A stretch of DNA of 64,000 bases from an uncultured Acidobacteriota bacterium (GCA_902826685.1 CADEFT010000006.1:158972-222971); one strand, 5' to 3'. Positions 34,734 to 44,817 are shown, counted from the first letter of the stretch. The notes: a model not told the origin generated them from the sequence alone. Translations and numbers: made by a program.

Positions 34734-36623
34734 TTACAGGGACGCGCGCGGCCCCGCTCCGGATTTCAAAAAAGCGATAAATTCTTCCGGCTGGCGCGTC
34801 AGGCTGGGAAACGTGGCGATCACCTTCTCATCGGCATCGATGAGCGCGTAGTAAGGAATGGCGATGGTGGAGAACTTCTGGTTCTGCAGCTCCTGATTGG
34901 CCTCCGACGCGGCGTCGGTGCCGTCGGTGTAGAGTTCCACCAGCACGAAGTTTTTCAACTCCGCCATTACTTCCGGGCGGGGGAACATGTTGGCCTTCAT
35001 CCAATGGCAATTGGTGCAGGCGTAGCCGGTGAAGTTGACGAACAGCAGCTTATTTTCGGCCTTGGCCTTGGCGAGGGCTTCCTTGTACTGGTTCTTCATC
35101 CAGGCCAGCTTCTCACCGGAGTCACCGGCGCACGCGCTGATGCTGTTATTGGAGGGAAGCGGGATATAACCTTCCAACTCGCCTAACCGGCCGCCGAACA
35201 TGCCGGGCAGCAGGCTGATCGCGAAAGCAAGAAACGCAGTGGCGGTCAACGCGCGGCCCACGCCCAGAGGTTGATCGGGCTTGATGCCCTCCAGACGCAG
35301 GAAGCCCATGAGGTACAAACCGGGCAGGGCGAACAGCACCACCCAGGCCGCGAGGAACCGTTCGCGCGACAGGACGTTCCATTGCATGACCTGATCGACA
35401 TTGGCGAGATATTTGAGCGCTAGCGCAAACAGAACGAACCCGAGCACTACCTTGACGCGAGCCAGCCATCCGCCGCTCTTCGGCATCTTCGACATCACCG
35501 ACGGGAACAGCGCCAGGAAAAAGAACGGCGCGGCCAGACCGGAGCTGAATGCCGCCATGCCAATGGCGGGCTGAAGCTTATCGCCCTGCACCGAAGCCGC
35601 CAGCAGGCTGCCGACGAAAGGTCCCACGCAGGCAAACGACGTCAGCGAGAAGGTGAGCCCCATCAGCAGCGAGCCGAGAAATCCGCCGCGCTTTTGCGAT
35701 TCCTGATCCATGCGCGTTAGCAGGCTCGATGGCAGCGTGATTTCGAACGCGCCCAGCAGGCTGCAGGCGAACGCCGCGAAGATGAGCGCGATGAAGCCGT
35801 TGACGATGGGGTTCGAACCCAGTTGTACGACCCCGAAGGGGCCCACCAGCGCGGTCACCAGCAATCCCATGGAGGTGAACAACAGCACGATGCCTCCGGC
35901 GAAGACGCCCGCCTGCAGCACGCTGTCGGCCCGGGAGCCGGACTGGCGGTTCAGGAAATAGGTCATCGTGAACGGGATCATCGGAAAGACGCAGGGTGTG
36001 AACAGCGCGGCAAGCCCGAGTCCGAAAGCGACCAGGGCGAAGCGGCCGAGATCGCCCGGCGGCGCGGCAGGCGCGGCCTCGCTTGTCTTCGCCGGACTCT
36101 CGGGTGCGTCGCTCACCAGGGCATACCCTTCGGCCGGAGTGAACGCGACTTCCTTCGCGCCCGCCTTGATCGCGAGCGTGGCCGCGGCGTTCCGCCTCAC
36201 CGGCGGCAGGCACTGCTTATCCGTACACGCCTGATAGCGGGACTGCGCGGTCAACTCGAGCGGCCCCGCGGCATCCGCCTTCACAAAGACCTTCAAATAG
36301 AAGACGGCCTGCTTGTCGTAGGTCTCGGTATCGATGCCGAAGTTGGGATCGGCTTTGCGCTCCGGTTTGGGCCGGTACACTTCCACGCGATCGACGGCGG
36401 CGTTCTCCGCCAGACCGATCTTGGTGACGATAGGGCCGCCCTTGGGTGTAGTGGGCGAATACAGATGCCAGGGTTCCTCGATGGCCGCCGTCAGCTTGCC
36501 GATGGCATACCCGCCGGCGCGGGCTTCAGGCGTCTCCCACTCCAGCTTCCATTTGACCGGATCCAGTTTCTGCGCCCAGACCGGGGCGGTTGCCAGCAGG
36601 AGCGATACGAAGACTCGACGCAT
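34734..36623 (-). CDS. dsbD: thiol:disulfide interchange protein DsbD
   Basis: DsbD carries reducing power from cytoplasmic thioredoxin across the inner membrane to periplasmic thiol proteins. The 629-residue protein has all three modules. After a signal peptide comes the N-terminal beta domain, with Cys133 and Cys138 in YQACTDKQCLPP. The membrane domain of about eight helices has Cys211 in FTPCVFPMIP and Cys332 in FACVGPFVG. The C-terminal thioredoxin domain has the CTNC pair at 536-539 in FTGYACTNCHWMK. Likely clients include the SCO protein of the same gene run. Confidence 0.95.
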   Translation of the reverse strand: MRRVFVSLLLATAPVWAQKLDPVKWKLEWETPEARAGGYAIGKLTAAIEEPWHLYSPTTPKGGPIVTKIGLAENAAVDRVEVYRPKPERKADPNFGIDTETYDKQAVFYLKVFVKADAAGPLELTAQSRYQACTDKQCLPPVRRNAAATLAIKAGAKEVAFTPAEGYALVSDAPESPAKTSEAAPAAPPGDLGRFALVAFGLGLAALFTPCVFPMIPFTMTYFLNRQSGSRADSVLQAGVFAGGIVLLFTSMGLLVTALVGPFGVVQLGSNPIVNGFIALIFAAFACSLLGAFEITLPSSLLTRMDQESQKRGGFLGSLLMGLTFSLTSFACVGPFVGSLLAASVQGDKLQPAIGMAAFSSGLAAPFFFLALFPSVMSKMPKSGGWLARVKVVLGFVLFALALKYLANVDQVMQWNVLSRERFLAAWVVLFALPGLYLMGFLRLEGIKPDQPLGVGRALTATAFLAFAISLLPGMFGGRLGELEGYIPLPSNNSISACAGDSGEKLAWMKNQYKEALAKAKAENKLLFVNFTGYACTNCHWMKANMFPRPEVMAELKNFVLVELYTDGTDAASEANQELQNQKFSTIAIPYYALIDADEKVIATFPSLTRQPEEFIAFLKSGAGPRASL

Positions 36624-36650
36624 ACCTACCTCTGATTGTAAGCGCGGCCG

Positions 36651-37721
36651 TCAGACGCGAACCGGTGTTCCCTTGATGGCGGCTTCCTGCGCGGCGAGTG
36701 TCGCCAGGTGCCCGCGATAGATATCGGAAAACGGCAGCGCGGTTGGTTTGCCGTTGTAGACGTGATCGAGATAGTCGAGAAAGACCTGGCCGCGCGGCGG
36801 AAGCTCGGCGATCTTTTCCGGCTTGCTGCCTTCCTTCATCAACGTCACGCCGGTGGCGGCCATGTACTCGGCGACGCCTTTGGTTCCCGCCAGCCGCAAC
36901 CGGTCGTCGCCGTGAGTGGGAGACGATTCGGGACGGCAATAGTCCATGTGCAGCATCGCCACGCCGCCGTTGTCGAGCTTGAAAATGGACCCGGTGGTAT
37001 TTTCCATTTCCCCGATGCCCGGGGGCGCCTGAATCTGGGCGCGATAGGAAAACGCCTCCGTCATCTCGCGGCGCGAGGTGAAGCGCATCAGGTCGATCAT
37101 ATGAATGCCGATCCACGGAATGGTGCCGCCGTAGGTCGACATGCGCCTCATCCATTCGGGACGCGAGCCGGCTTTATAGGATTTCTGCGACGTGATGTTG
37201 ATCACTTCGCCGATTTCACCTGAAGCGGCGATCTTGCGCAAGGCGAGATATTCGGGTTCGAACCGCATGGGCAGCAGGGTGCCCAGCTTGACTCCAGTGG
37301 TCTCAACCGACGTTCGCACACGCTCCAGATCGCGGCGCGTGAGCGCCACCGGTTTTTCCGCGATCACGTGCAGCTTGCGATCGAGACAAGCGAGGATGGC
37401 TTGCGCGCGCGGTCCGTTGGCCGTGCAGACCGATACCATGTCGAGCTTCTGGTCGTCGAGCATGCGGCGCCAATCGTTGTAATACTGCGCGGCCGAGACA
37501 CGCTGGTTCGAGCGGGCCAGCTTCTGCACCACGGCCGGATCGGGATGGGCGATGGCCGCCACTTCGATATCGGGCAGCATCGGCAGAGGCTTGAGAATCT
37601 CTCCCACGTGGCCTTCGAGATCGATCAGCCCCAGGCGGATCTTGTGCGGCAGGCGAAGCTCGGCAGCCTGCGCCGCCAGGGCCGCGGCCGCTGTCAACAA
37701 CTGGCGCCGTGTAGTTTCCAT
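36651..37721 (-). CDS. Tat-exported Gfo/Idh/MocA oxidoreductase
   Basis: The start is set at ATG 37721 (METTRRQLLTAAAALAAQA), which gives a twin-arginine signal. The frame extends further upstream but overlaps the previous gene. The product is 356 residues. The NAD(P)-binding Rossmann domain carries DIEVAAIAHPDP and VSVCTANGPRAQAI, then KLHVIAEKPVALTRRDLERV with the conserved EKP lysine. The C-terminal alpha/beta domain has GTIPWIGIHMIDLMRF. Exported members bind their nucleotide tightly and act on sugars or cyclitols. It follows the aldolase-like gene by 7 bp. Confidence 0.9.
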   Translation of the reverse strand: METTRRQLLTAAAALAAQAAELRLPHKIRLGLIDLEGHVGEILKPLPMLPDIEVAAIAHPDPAVVQKLARSNQRVSAAQYYNDWRRMLDDQKLDMVSVCTANGPRAQAILACLDRKLHVIAEKPVALTRRDLERVRTSVETTGVKLGTLLPMRFEPEYLALRKIAASGEIGEVINITSQKSYKAGSRPEWMRRMSTYGGTIPWIGIHMIDLMRFTSRREMTEAFSYRAQIQAPPGIGEMENTTGSIFKLDNGGVAMLHMDYCRPESSPTHGDDRLRLAGTKGVAEYMAATGVTLMKEGSKPEKIAELPPRGQVFLDYLDHVYNGKPTALPFSDIYRGHLATLAAQEAAIKGTPVRV

Positions 37722-37728
37722 AGGGCCC

Positions 37729-38682
37729 TCAAACCGCGACGGGCGCACCCGCCTGATTGGTGGCATACAGATCGGCGGCGGCGATTTTTAGCTTCGCCAG
37801 TTGCTCGGCGCTGAGCGGCGAAATGAATGGCGGAATCGGCCCTGTTTCAGCAATGCCAGCCAGCGCGGTGGCGGCATGCAGCACTCGCGCCGGTCCCCAG
37901 CCGTCGCGCAGATCTTCGTGCGCGATAAAGGACTGGCGCACGGGTTCGGCGGCGGTCCAGTCGCCCGCCTGGCAAGCCTGCAGGATGCGCAGCGTGAGCG
38001 CGGGAGCGATGCATCCGCTGCCGGTGGTGAAGCCGGGCAGCTTGAAATCCCTGAGATGCGCGATGGCCGGCCGCTCCCCAATGCCGCTAATGACCACGCT
38101 GCGGTCCACCCGTTTCAGCAATCCATCCAGATAGGCATCCACGGACGGATCCTGCCGCACCACGGCGTACTTGATACCGATGCAAACGCCGTCCGCCACC
38201 ATGCGCGCGACGGCATCGAGACCGGCGTCCAGATTGGCGCCGAAGTTCGTTTCGTCCTTGAGATAGAGGATCAGCGGTTTGCCCAGCGCCTGAGCGAACT
38301 CGCGCAGTCCGCGCTCAAGGCCGGCCGCATCGCGCGGATCGCCGCACGGCAGATGCATCACCGTGGGGAAGTTGTACCGGCGCAGCAGGGCGGCCTGATC
38401 CATCAGCCGGCCATAGGAAGGACCGGCGCTGGGAATGCACCAGAGATCGTCCGCCAGCCCGTTCAACCAGCCGAGCAGTTCATCGAATTCGGCGAGCGTG
38501 ATGTGATACAGAAACGCGTTGCCGCCATAGAGCAGGTTGCGAATGCCGTTCGAGTGCATATACCGCACCAGGCGATTGTTGGCGTCAAAGTCGAGGCTTC
38601 GCGTTTTGTCGTTGCGGCGGCACAGCGGCGGCACGGGAAAAACGCCGCGCCAATCGGAGGTCTGAACGGGAGTCGTACGCAT
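37729..38682 (-). CDS. dihydrodipicolinate synthase-family aldolase
   Basis: The protein has 317 residues, slightly longer than true DapA, and reads as the N-acetylneuraminate lyase/DHDPS TIM-barrel family. Visible landmarks are GIRNLLYGGNAFLYHITLAEF, LILYLKDETNF and GVCIGIKYAVV with the Schiff-base Lys in GIKYA. The region near SAGPSYGRLM replaces the normal GVG motif. Because it is paired with a Gfo/Idh/MocA oxidoreductase, a catabolic 2-keto-sugar-acid aldolase is more likely than lysine synthesis. It heads the nine-gene minus-strand run. Confidence 0.88.
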   Translation of the reverse strand: MRTTPVQTSDWRGVFPVPPLCRRNDKTRSLDFDANNRLVRYMHSNGIRNLLYGGNAFLYHITLAEFDELLGWLNGLADDLWCIPSAGPSYGRLMDQAALLRRYNFPTVMHLPCGDPRDAAGLERGLREFAQALGKPLILYLKDETNFGANLDAGLDAVARMVADGVCIGIKYAVVRQDPSVDAYLDGLLKRVDRSVVISGIGERPAIAHLRDFKLPGFTTGSGCIAPALTLRILQACQAGDWTAAEPVRQSFIAHEDLRDGWGPARVLHAATALAGIAETGPIPPFISPLSAEQLAKLKIAAADLYATNQAGAPVAV

Positions 38683-38730
38683 TGTCGTCTTTAAACAAGC
38701 TACTACATTTCCCCGCCTTCGCCCGGCGCG

Positions 38731-41700
38731 TTATTGCACGTTCACCTGGCGCGCGGTGGAGCGGCCCGCTCCATTCACCAGGACCACCGACACCTGCGTG
38801 ATTTGATTGGCGTCGCCCGTGATGGTGAAGGGCATCGTGAGCTTGAACAGGCTGCCGAATTCCACCGCCCGCGCATCCTGAAACCAGGCGCGGATGGCCG
38901 CCGCCGTCTGCACGGTAAAGCTCGATTGGGTCAGCGTCGTGCCGCCGGTGAATTGGAACTCGGCGGAGGCGACTTCGCGGCCCGTGGCGAAGCCGACGAT
39001 TTCCACATTGATGGCGTTGCCCGCGCGGCGCGCCACGATCGAATCGATCACCGGAGCGGCGGCGGGGATGCGGATGATCTGCTGCGGCGCCGGGTTGGGC
39101 GTCACATTCACGCCGTTCGCGGTGAGGCTTACGGTCAGCGTGATGGTGCCTGCCACCGTTCCGCTTTGCAGCATGAGAGTGGACGGGAACACCGCCTGCG
39201 TTTGTCCGGCGGTGAGGCGGAAAGTGGCCGTGCGCCGGTCCGGCGTATTGAGGCCCATGGCGGGGTCGGCGGGCCCTCCGTCTTCGGCCACGAAGGTGAG
39301 ACGCACCACGCCATCGACAGCAGCGGGCAGCGGATTGGCCACATCGATGGTGACCGTCTGCTGTTGCCCCGGCGGCACCTCGGCCGGCCGGATGGTGACC
39401 GTGCTCGGCGGGAATCCGTTCACGGTGAGCGAATAGGGGGACTGGCCGCGCGCTCCTTCGCCGTCGGCGACCGCGACGGTGAAGCCGAAGCTGCCCGCCG
39501 TGGTTGGCGTTCCGCTCAATAATCCCGCCGCCGTCAGCGTAAGTCCGGGCGGCAGGTTGCCGGCGGCGACGCTGAAGTTCGACGGTGCGGTGGCGTTGCT
39601 CGAAGTGAAGGCCTGCGAAACGGGAACACCCACCGTGGCGGCGCTGAGCGAACCCGGTGCCAGCAGAAGGATCGGCGTGACGCGCAGAGTAAGAGCGCGG
39701 GTGGTTTGCCGCCCCACTCCGTCACGAAGTTGGAACGTCAGGTTGAACGTGCCGGCCTGCGTGGGCGTTCCGGTGATCGCGCCCGTCGAAGGATTGAGCG
39801 CGAGGCCGGCAGGCAGCGCACCCGATGACAGCGACCAGGTGAACGAACCGTCGCCGCCTGTCCCGTCCAGCGAGGCGCTGAAGGCGTCGCCCTGTCCGCC
39901 GAGCGGCAGACTGTCCGTCGCGATGACCAGCCGTTCGGCCACGGCGATGGTGTAGTTGCGGGTGGCAACCTGTCCCGTGGTGTCGGTAGCGCGTACCGTG
40001 AAGACGAACGTACCGGTGGCCGACGGCGTGCCGAGAATGCTGAGTCCTTCCAGACGCAGACCGGCGGGCAACGCGCCGCCCGACAGCAGCAGCGAGACGG
40101 TCGCATTGGTGCCGGTTACGGTCATCGCCTGGCTGTAGGAAACACCGATTTCACCCGGCGGCACCGTTGATGGATTGATGGTCAGCGGTCCACGCACGAC
40201 CAGGGAAAACGTCTTGCGGGCTTCGTTGCCGGCGGCGTCGCGCGCCAGCACGTTGAGCGGCGAGGAGCCCGCGACGGCGGTGCGGCCCGACAGAACGCCG
40301 GTGGCGGAATCGAGAGCCAGACCCGCCGGCAGCGTCCCGGTCTCGATCGACCAGGTCACCGGCAAAACACCGCCCGTGGCTTCGAGCGCAACGGTATAGG
40401 CTTCGTTGACGCTGGCTTCCGGAATCGTCTCGGTCTGAATGAAGAATGAGGGCCGCACCACAACCCGGATCAGTTTCTCCACCTGCGTGTTGTTCTGATC
40501 GGTGACGCGGAATCGCACGTTGGCGTCGGCGGCCGCAAGCGGCGTGCCCGATACCTGCCCGCTCTGCCCATTGAGCGTCAGCCCGCGCGGCAAATCGGGG
40601 GGCGCGATCAGAGTCCACGTGTAAGGAGGCAGTCCGCCGGCCGCCACAAGCGTCTGGCTGTACAGGGTTCCGGTCTGACCGGCGGGCAGCGTATCGGTGA
40701 CGATCCGCAGTTCCGGATTCACGGTCAGCGTGACCAGCTTCGAGGTGCCGATACCGATTGCGTCGGTGACCTGCAACGTCACGGTGAAGGTACCCTGCAC
40801 TGTGGGAATGCCGCTGATGACGCCGCTATTGATGTCAATGACCAGCCCCGGAGGCAGGTCGGGAACGGCGAAACGCAAAGGCGGCGCGCCCCCTGTGGCG
40901 GTGACCGTCGCCGAGTACGCCCGGCCCTGCGTCGCCGCCGGCAGGCTTTCCAGCGTAATCAGAATGCCGGGTGAGACCGTGATGCTCAGGAATCTTTCGG
41001 CCGTGGAGGTCGAATCCGTCACTCGGACCTGAAACGAAAAATCACCCGCGACCTGCGGAGTGCCGGTGATGAGGCCGGATGCAATGTCGAGCGTCAAGCC
41101 CGTGGGCAGCGCGCCAAACGTGAGACTCCAATTGCGGGCGCCGCTGCCGCCTTCCGCCAACACCTGGAACGAGTAGGGCTGGTTTACGCGCGCCGCCGAA
41201 ACCGCCACCGTAGTGATGGCGAGCGTCTGCCCGATGTTGATGGGGATCGTCCTCGTGGCCGTGCAGCCAAGCGAATCGGTGACGCGGAAGGTGGGGCTGA
41301 AGAATCCCGCCTGTACCGGCGTGCCCGTAATCGTTCCGTTCGACGCCAGCGTCAGACCGGGAACGCCGTTCGCTTCAAGCGCGAAGGTATAGACGCCCGA
41401 TCCGCCGGTGGCCGAAAGCGCGGCGGAATAGGGAACCAACGGCGAACCGGCAGGCAGGGCGGAAGTGAGCAACGCCAGCGAGGAAGCGTTCAAAGTCAGA
41501 GCGAACGTCTTCTGCACGGCCGTTTCCCGCACCTGGTCCCGCACCGACACCACCACGGAGAAAACGCCGCTGGCGTTGACACTGCCCGAAATCACGCCGG
41601 TCGAAGCATTGATGGTGAGACCGTTGGGCAATCCGGCCGCCGACCAGATCAGCGGTATCGCCCCGCCTGTCGCCGTCACCGTCGCCGAATAGGTGGCGCA

Positions 41701-43929
41701 AGCCGAGCCAGTGGGCAGCACCTCCGTCGTGATGACCAAAGCGGGAACGATCTGAAGCGTGAACGCCCGGGTGGCCTGCTGCGAATTGCTGTCGGTAACC
41801 CGCACCTCGAAGGGGAACGTACCGGCGGCGGCAGGCGTACCCGAAAGCAAGCCGGAAGCGGCGTTCAGCGTCAGGCCGGCAGGCAGATTGCCGGAAGCGA
41901 TCGACCAGGTATAGGAGCCGGTTCCACCGGTGGCCTGGAACTGCGCCTGATACGGCTCTCCCTGAAAGCCCAGGGGAATTTGCTGCGTGGTGATGGTCAG
42001 CGGATTGCCCTGCGTCACGGCAATCGGGATCACCTTGGTGACCTGGCATCCGGCGCCGTCGCGAACCGAGAAGACGGTGTTGAAAGTCCCCGCCTGCGAC
42101 GGTGTGCCTGTAATCAGACCGGCCGCCGAAACGGAAATCCCTGGCGGGACATCGCTCACCGCCGCGAATACGTAGGGCGGCGTTCCACCGCTGGCGGCGA
42201 GCGTAGCCGAGTACGCCGTGTTGACCGTCGCCCCAGGCAGAGAAGCGGTGGAAATCGCCAGCGTGATCGCCGGGAAAACCAGCGAGAACGTCTTCTGCAC
42301 GCCGGCTTCTTTTTCCTGATCGCGCACCGTCACGACGACCGAATAGGTGCCCGCGGCCGCCGCGGTTCCCGATATCAGCCCCGTCTGCGCGTTGATGCTA
42401 AGCCCGGCGGGCAATCCCACCGCCGACCACGCATAAGGAGGCACCCCGCCCGTCGCGGCCAGCGCCGCCGAATAGCTGCTGCAAAGCGACCCGTCGGGCA
42501 GCGCCTGGGTGGTGATGACCAGCGGCGGCAGGATGACGATCGTGAACGCCTTGGTGGCCTGTTGGCTGCCATCGCTCACCCGCAGTTCGAAAGGGAAGGA
42601 ACCGGCCACGGTGGGCGTTCCGGACACCAGGCCCGACGCGGCGTTCAGAGTCAACCCGCCGGGAAGGAACCCGGTCGCAATCGACCATGTGCGCGTGTTG
42701 CCCGCGCCACCCGAAGATTGGAACTGCGCGCCGAAAAGCTCGTTCTGAAAACCCTGCGGCGCCTGCGGCGTCGTAATGGTCAGCAGCGGCGGCTGTATCG
42801 TGATGGGCAGCGTTTTCAAAACCTGGCAGGACGTGGAATCGCGCACCGCAAAGACGGAGCCAAACGTGCCCTGCTGGGTGGGCGTACCGGATAGGGCTCC
42901 CGATGCCGCCGCCACGGAGAGGCCGGGCACACCGTCGCTCCAGGCCAGAAACGTATAGGGAGCCACGCCGCCGGTGGCGGCAAGCGATCCGCTGTAGGAT
43001 GCGCCCACCCGTCCGCCGGGCAATGCCGTCGTGGTCAACGCCAGCGAAGGCGCGCCCACCTGCAAGGTGAGATTGACCACGGCCGTCGCATTGGCGGCGT
43101 CGCGAACGGTAACCGTCATCGTGTAGGAACCGGCCGCCGGAGGCGTTCCAGACAGCACGCCCGATTGCGGATTCAGTGTCAACCCTTGAGGCACTCCGGT
43201 CGCCGACCATGTATAGCTGCCGGTGCCTCCGGTGGCTGTGATGGTGGCCGAGTAGACGGCACAGGCCGACGCCGCCGGCAGCGTTCCCGTCGTAATGGTG
43301 AGCGGGGTGGCCGCAGAATTGATTGTCAAAGAAAAAGTGCGCGACGCAAATTGCGGAGTGCAGGACTCGTTAGTAGGGGCGCAATCCGTTACCACCACGG
43401 GGATACTGAATGTTCCCGCCTGCGTGGGCGTACCGCTCAAGATACCGTTCGCCGCCAAGCCCATCCCAGGAGGCGCCGAGCCCCCACTATCGAGCACGTA
43501 TAGTAACGGACTGCCCCCGGTGGCGACCAATTGCGTTTGATAGAACACGCCACGCGTGCCCGATGGCAATTGCGGATTGGTCTGCCAGGTCAACGGTGGC
43601 GCTGTTACGAAAAAAGTGACCGGAGCGCTGGGCGGAAGCGCCTGCATGCAACCGGTACCCGTGACGTACGTCACCGTCGTAACGGAAACGGGGCGCGGAA
43701 TGAGGAGCTGAACGGCGGGAATCGTGGTGCGAATGCTGCCCGACGTCACGAAGGTGGTCGGCTGCGGCGTGCCGTCCCAGCGGATAATCGAACACCCGTC
43801 GAACGGACCGCCGTTGACCGTGAGCAGCAGGTCGCCCGAGCCCGCCTGCACGCTGGCGGGACTGAGCGACACGATCTGAGCCTGGGCTACGGCCGAGACC
43901 GCCGCCAGTAGAAACGCGAGGCGGCTCAT
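38731..43929 (-). CDS. giant secreted protein with 16 Ig-like repeats
   Basis: The protein has 1732 residues with a signal peptide (LAFLLAAVSAVAQAQ) and a short N-terminal IPT-like domain (about 20-110). Sixteen tandem Ig-like (He_PIG/cadherin-like) domains of about 86 residues cover 112-1505. Each carries ATGG...W..., LPxGL.L....G..SGTP..AG.F and a V.D motif. The C-terminal 220 residues form different beta domains, with no sorting signal I recognise. Repeats 2-10 fall into three three-domain units. Proteins like this usually act as surface adhesins or secreted fibres. It lies 3 bp after a beta-propeller gene. Confidence 0.9.
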   Translation of the reverse strand: MSRLAFLLAAVSAVAQAQIVSLSPASVQAGSGDLLLTVNGGPFDGCSIIRWDGTPQPTTFVTSGSIRTTIPAVQLLIPRPVSVTTVTYVTGTGCMQALPPSAPVTFFVTAPPLTWQTNPQLPSGTRGVFYQTQLVATGGSPLLYVLDSGGSAPPGMGLAANGILSGTPTQAGTFSIPVVVTDCAPTNESCTPQFASRTFSLTINSAATPLTITTGTLPAASACAVYSATITATGGTGSYTWSATGVPQGLTLNPQSGVLSGTPPAAGSYTMTVTVRDAANATAVVNLTLQVGAPSLALTTTALPGGRVGASYSGSLAATGGVAPYTFLAWSDGVPGLSVAAASGALSGTPTQQGTFGSVFAVRDSTSCQVLKTLPITIQPPLLTITTPQAPQGFQNELFGAQFQSSGGAGNTRTWSIATGFLPGGLTLNAASGLVSGTPTVAGSFPFELRVSDGSQQATKAFTIVILPPLVITTQALPDGSLCSSYSAALAATGGVPPYAWSAVGLPAGLSINAQTGLISGTAAAAGTYSVVVTVRDQEKEAGVQKTFSLVFPAITLAISTASLPGATVNTAYSATLAASGGTPPYVFAAVSDVPPGISVSAAGLITGTPSQAGTFNTVFSVRDGAGCQVTKVIPIAVTQGNPLTITTQQIPLGFQGEPYQAQFQATGGTGSYTWSIASGNLPAGLTLNAASGLLSGTPAAAGTFPFEVRVTDSNSQQATRAFTLQIVPALVITTEVLPTGSACATYSATVTATGGAIPLIWSAAGLPNGLTINASTGVISGSVNASGVFSVVVSVRDQVRETAVQKTFALTLNASSLALLTSALPAGSPLVPYSAALSATGGSGVYTFALEANGVPGLTLASNGTITGTPVQAGFFSPTFRVTDSLGCTATRTIPINIGQTLAITTVAVSAARVNQPYSFQVLAEGGSGARNWSLTFGALPTGLTLDIASGLITGTPQVAGDFSFQVRVTDSTSTAERFLSITVSPGILITLESLPAATQGRAYSATVTATGGAPPLRFAVPDLPPGLVIDINSGVISGIPTVQGTFTVTLQVTDAIGIGTSKLVTLTVNPELRIVTDTLPAGQTGTLYSQTLVAAGGLPPYTWTLIAPPDLPRGLTLNGQSGQVSGTPLAAADANVRFRVTDQNNTQVEKLIRVVVRPSFFIQTETIPEASVNEAYTVALEATGGVLPVTWSIETGTLPAGLALDSATGVLSGRTAVAGSSPLNVLARDAAGNEARKTFSLVVRGPLTINPSTVPPGEIGVSYSQAMTVTGTNATVSLLLSGGALPAGLRLEGLSILGTPSATGTFVFTVRATDTTGQVATRNYTIAVAERLVIATDSLPLGGQGDAFSASLDGTGGDGSFTWSLSSGALPAGLALNPSTGAITGTPTQAGTFNLTFQLRDGVGRQTTRALTLRVTPILLLAPGSLSAATVGVPVSQAFTSSNATAPSNFSVAAGNLPPGLTLTAAGLLSGTPTTAGSFGFTVAVADGEGARGQSPYSLTVNGFPPSTVTIRPAEVPPGQQQTVTIDVANPLPAAVDGVVRLTFVAEDGGPADPAMGLNTPDRRTATFRLTAGQTQAVFPSTLMLQSGTVAGTITLTVSLTANGVNVTPNPAPQQIIRIPAAAPVIDSIVARRAGNAINVEIVGFATGREVASAEFQFTGGTTLTQSSFTVQTAAAIRAWFQDARAVEFGSLFKLTMPFTITGDANQITQVSVVLVNGAGRSTARQVNVQ
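40966..43305 (-). repeat. three-copy higher-order repeat of three Ig-like domains
   Basis: Units of 261, 261 and 258 residues lie at 42523-43305, 41740-42522 and 40966-41739. Each unit has the order of one domain with SACxxYSA and a conserved VxVRD, one with a Cys after SVRD or RVTD, and one with GFQ or similar and a PFE/SFQ-RV-D ending. Each domain therefore resembles the domain three positions away more than its neighbour. Confidence 0.75.
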
Positions 43930-43932
43930 GAA

Positions 43933-44817
43933 CTATTCCTCCCCTTCGGCGCGCCGTGGCAGGAAGAGAGCCCGCGGCTGCTCCTGGCGCCAGTCGAGCA
44001 TCCATGTCAATTCGGCATCGCCGCCGGTAATGCGGAAAACGTCGCCCGCGCCCAACCGTGCCAGCGACGCCGGCGCCACCGGTGTCTCCACTTGCCGGGT
44101 TGAGCCGGATTCGATATCGACGGCGGTCGCCACGAGCCTCGCCGGACTCGCAAAAATCGCCAGGCGGCCAGACCGGGCCACGTTTACATGCGCGGCTTCG
44201 CCTTCGGCCAGCAGGCGCCTGCTACCGGCGCCCTCCACGCCTTCAAGCAGCCATAGGCCCGCGGCCGTTCCCACCACCACGGTGCCCGGCCTGCCAGTGA
44301 AGGCGACATCCAGAACCTCGGCGTCGAATTCCTGCTTCCAGCGATTGCCCGACTCGTGGATCACCCAAAGGTCGCGGCCTGTGGCGGCCAGCAGCAGCGC
44401 ACCGGCATCGTCGACGGCCAGCGGCGGATCGCCGGCGGGCAGACGCACCTCGCGCGCGGCGCCGTCCGGTCTCATCACCCACGCCACGCCATCGGCGTAG
44501 GTCACGGCGGCGGCATCTCCGCCGGCGCTCAGGCGAAGGCGCAGCGCGCCGGCGGGCAGATTCAGGCGCGTCCAGACGTTGCGGTTCAGCCGGTAGACCC
44601 CGCCTTCTTCGCTCAACGCCAGCGCGCGATCCTGGCTCGCTTCGGCGAGGCGAAACGCCACCGGCGAATCGAATTTGGCCCCGATGACCGCCGACCCCGG
44701 GATGCCCGCCACCAGGCGCACTGCCTTGGCGCTCTCATCCCAAATCACTCCTAAAGTTGGACCCTCGACGCCGCTCTGTGCCCAAAGCGCCGCATTCAAT
44801 ATCCATAGAATGGCCAT
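43933..44817 (-). CDS. secreted beta-propeller-like protein
   Basis: The protein has 294 residues with a short signal peptide (AILWILNAALWAQSG). The rest is a string of beta strands of about 40-residue period with repeated LAxSEEGGVYRL, AAVTYADGVAWVM, LLLAATGRDLWVI and VVVGTAAGLWLLEG motifs, consistent with a six- or seven-bladed propeller. No enzyme motif is visible. It is cotranscribed with the giant Ig-like protein (3 bp gap) and may be its partner or assembly factor. Confidence 0.78.
   Translation of the reverse strand: MAILWILNAALWAQSGVEGPTLGVIWDESAKAVRLVAGIPGSAVIGAKFDSPVAFRLAEASQDRALALSEEGGVYRLNRNVWTRLNLPAGALRLRLSAGGDAAAVTYADGVAWVMRPDGAAREVRLPAGDPPLAVDDAGALLLAATGRDLWVIHESGNRWKQEFDAEVLDVAFTGRPGTVVVGTAAGLWLLEGVEGAGSRRLLAEGEAAHVNVARSGRLAIFASPARLVATAVDIESGSTRQVETPVAPASLARLGAGDVFRITGGDAELTWMLDWRQEQPRALFLPRRAEGEE

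Noticed and set aside
38731..43929. Possible CRISPR array or non-coding tandem repeat
   Set aside because: The periodicity of about 260 bp is protein-level Ig-like domains in one open frame, with no short identical repeats and unique spacers.
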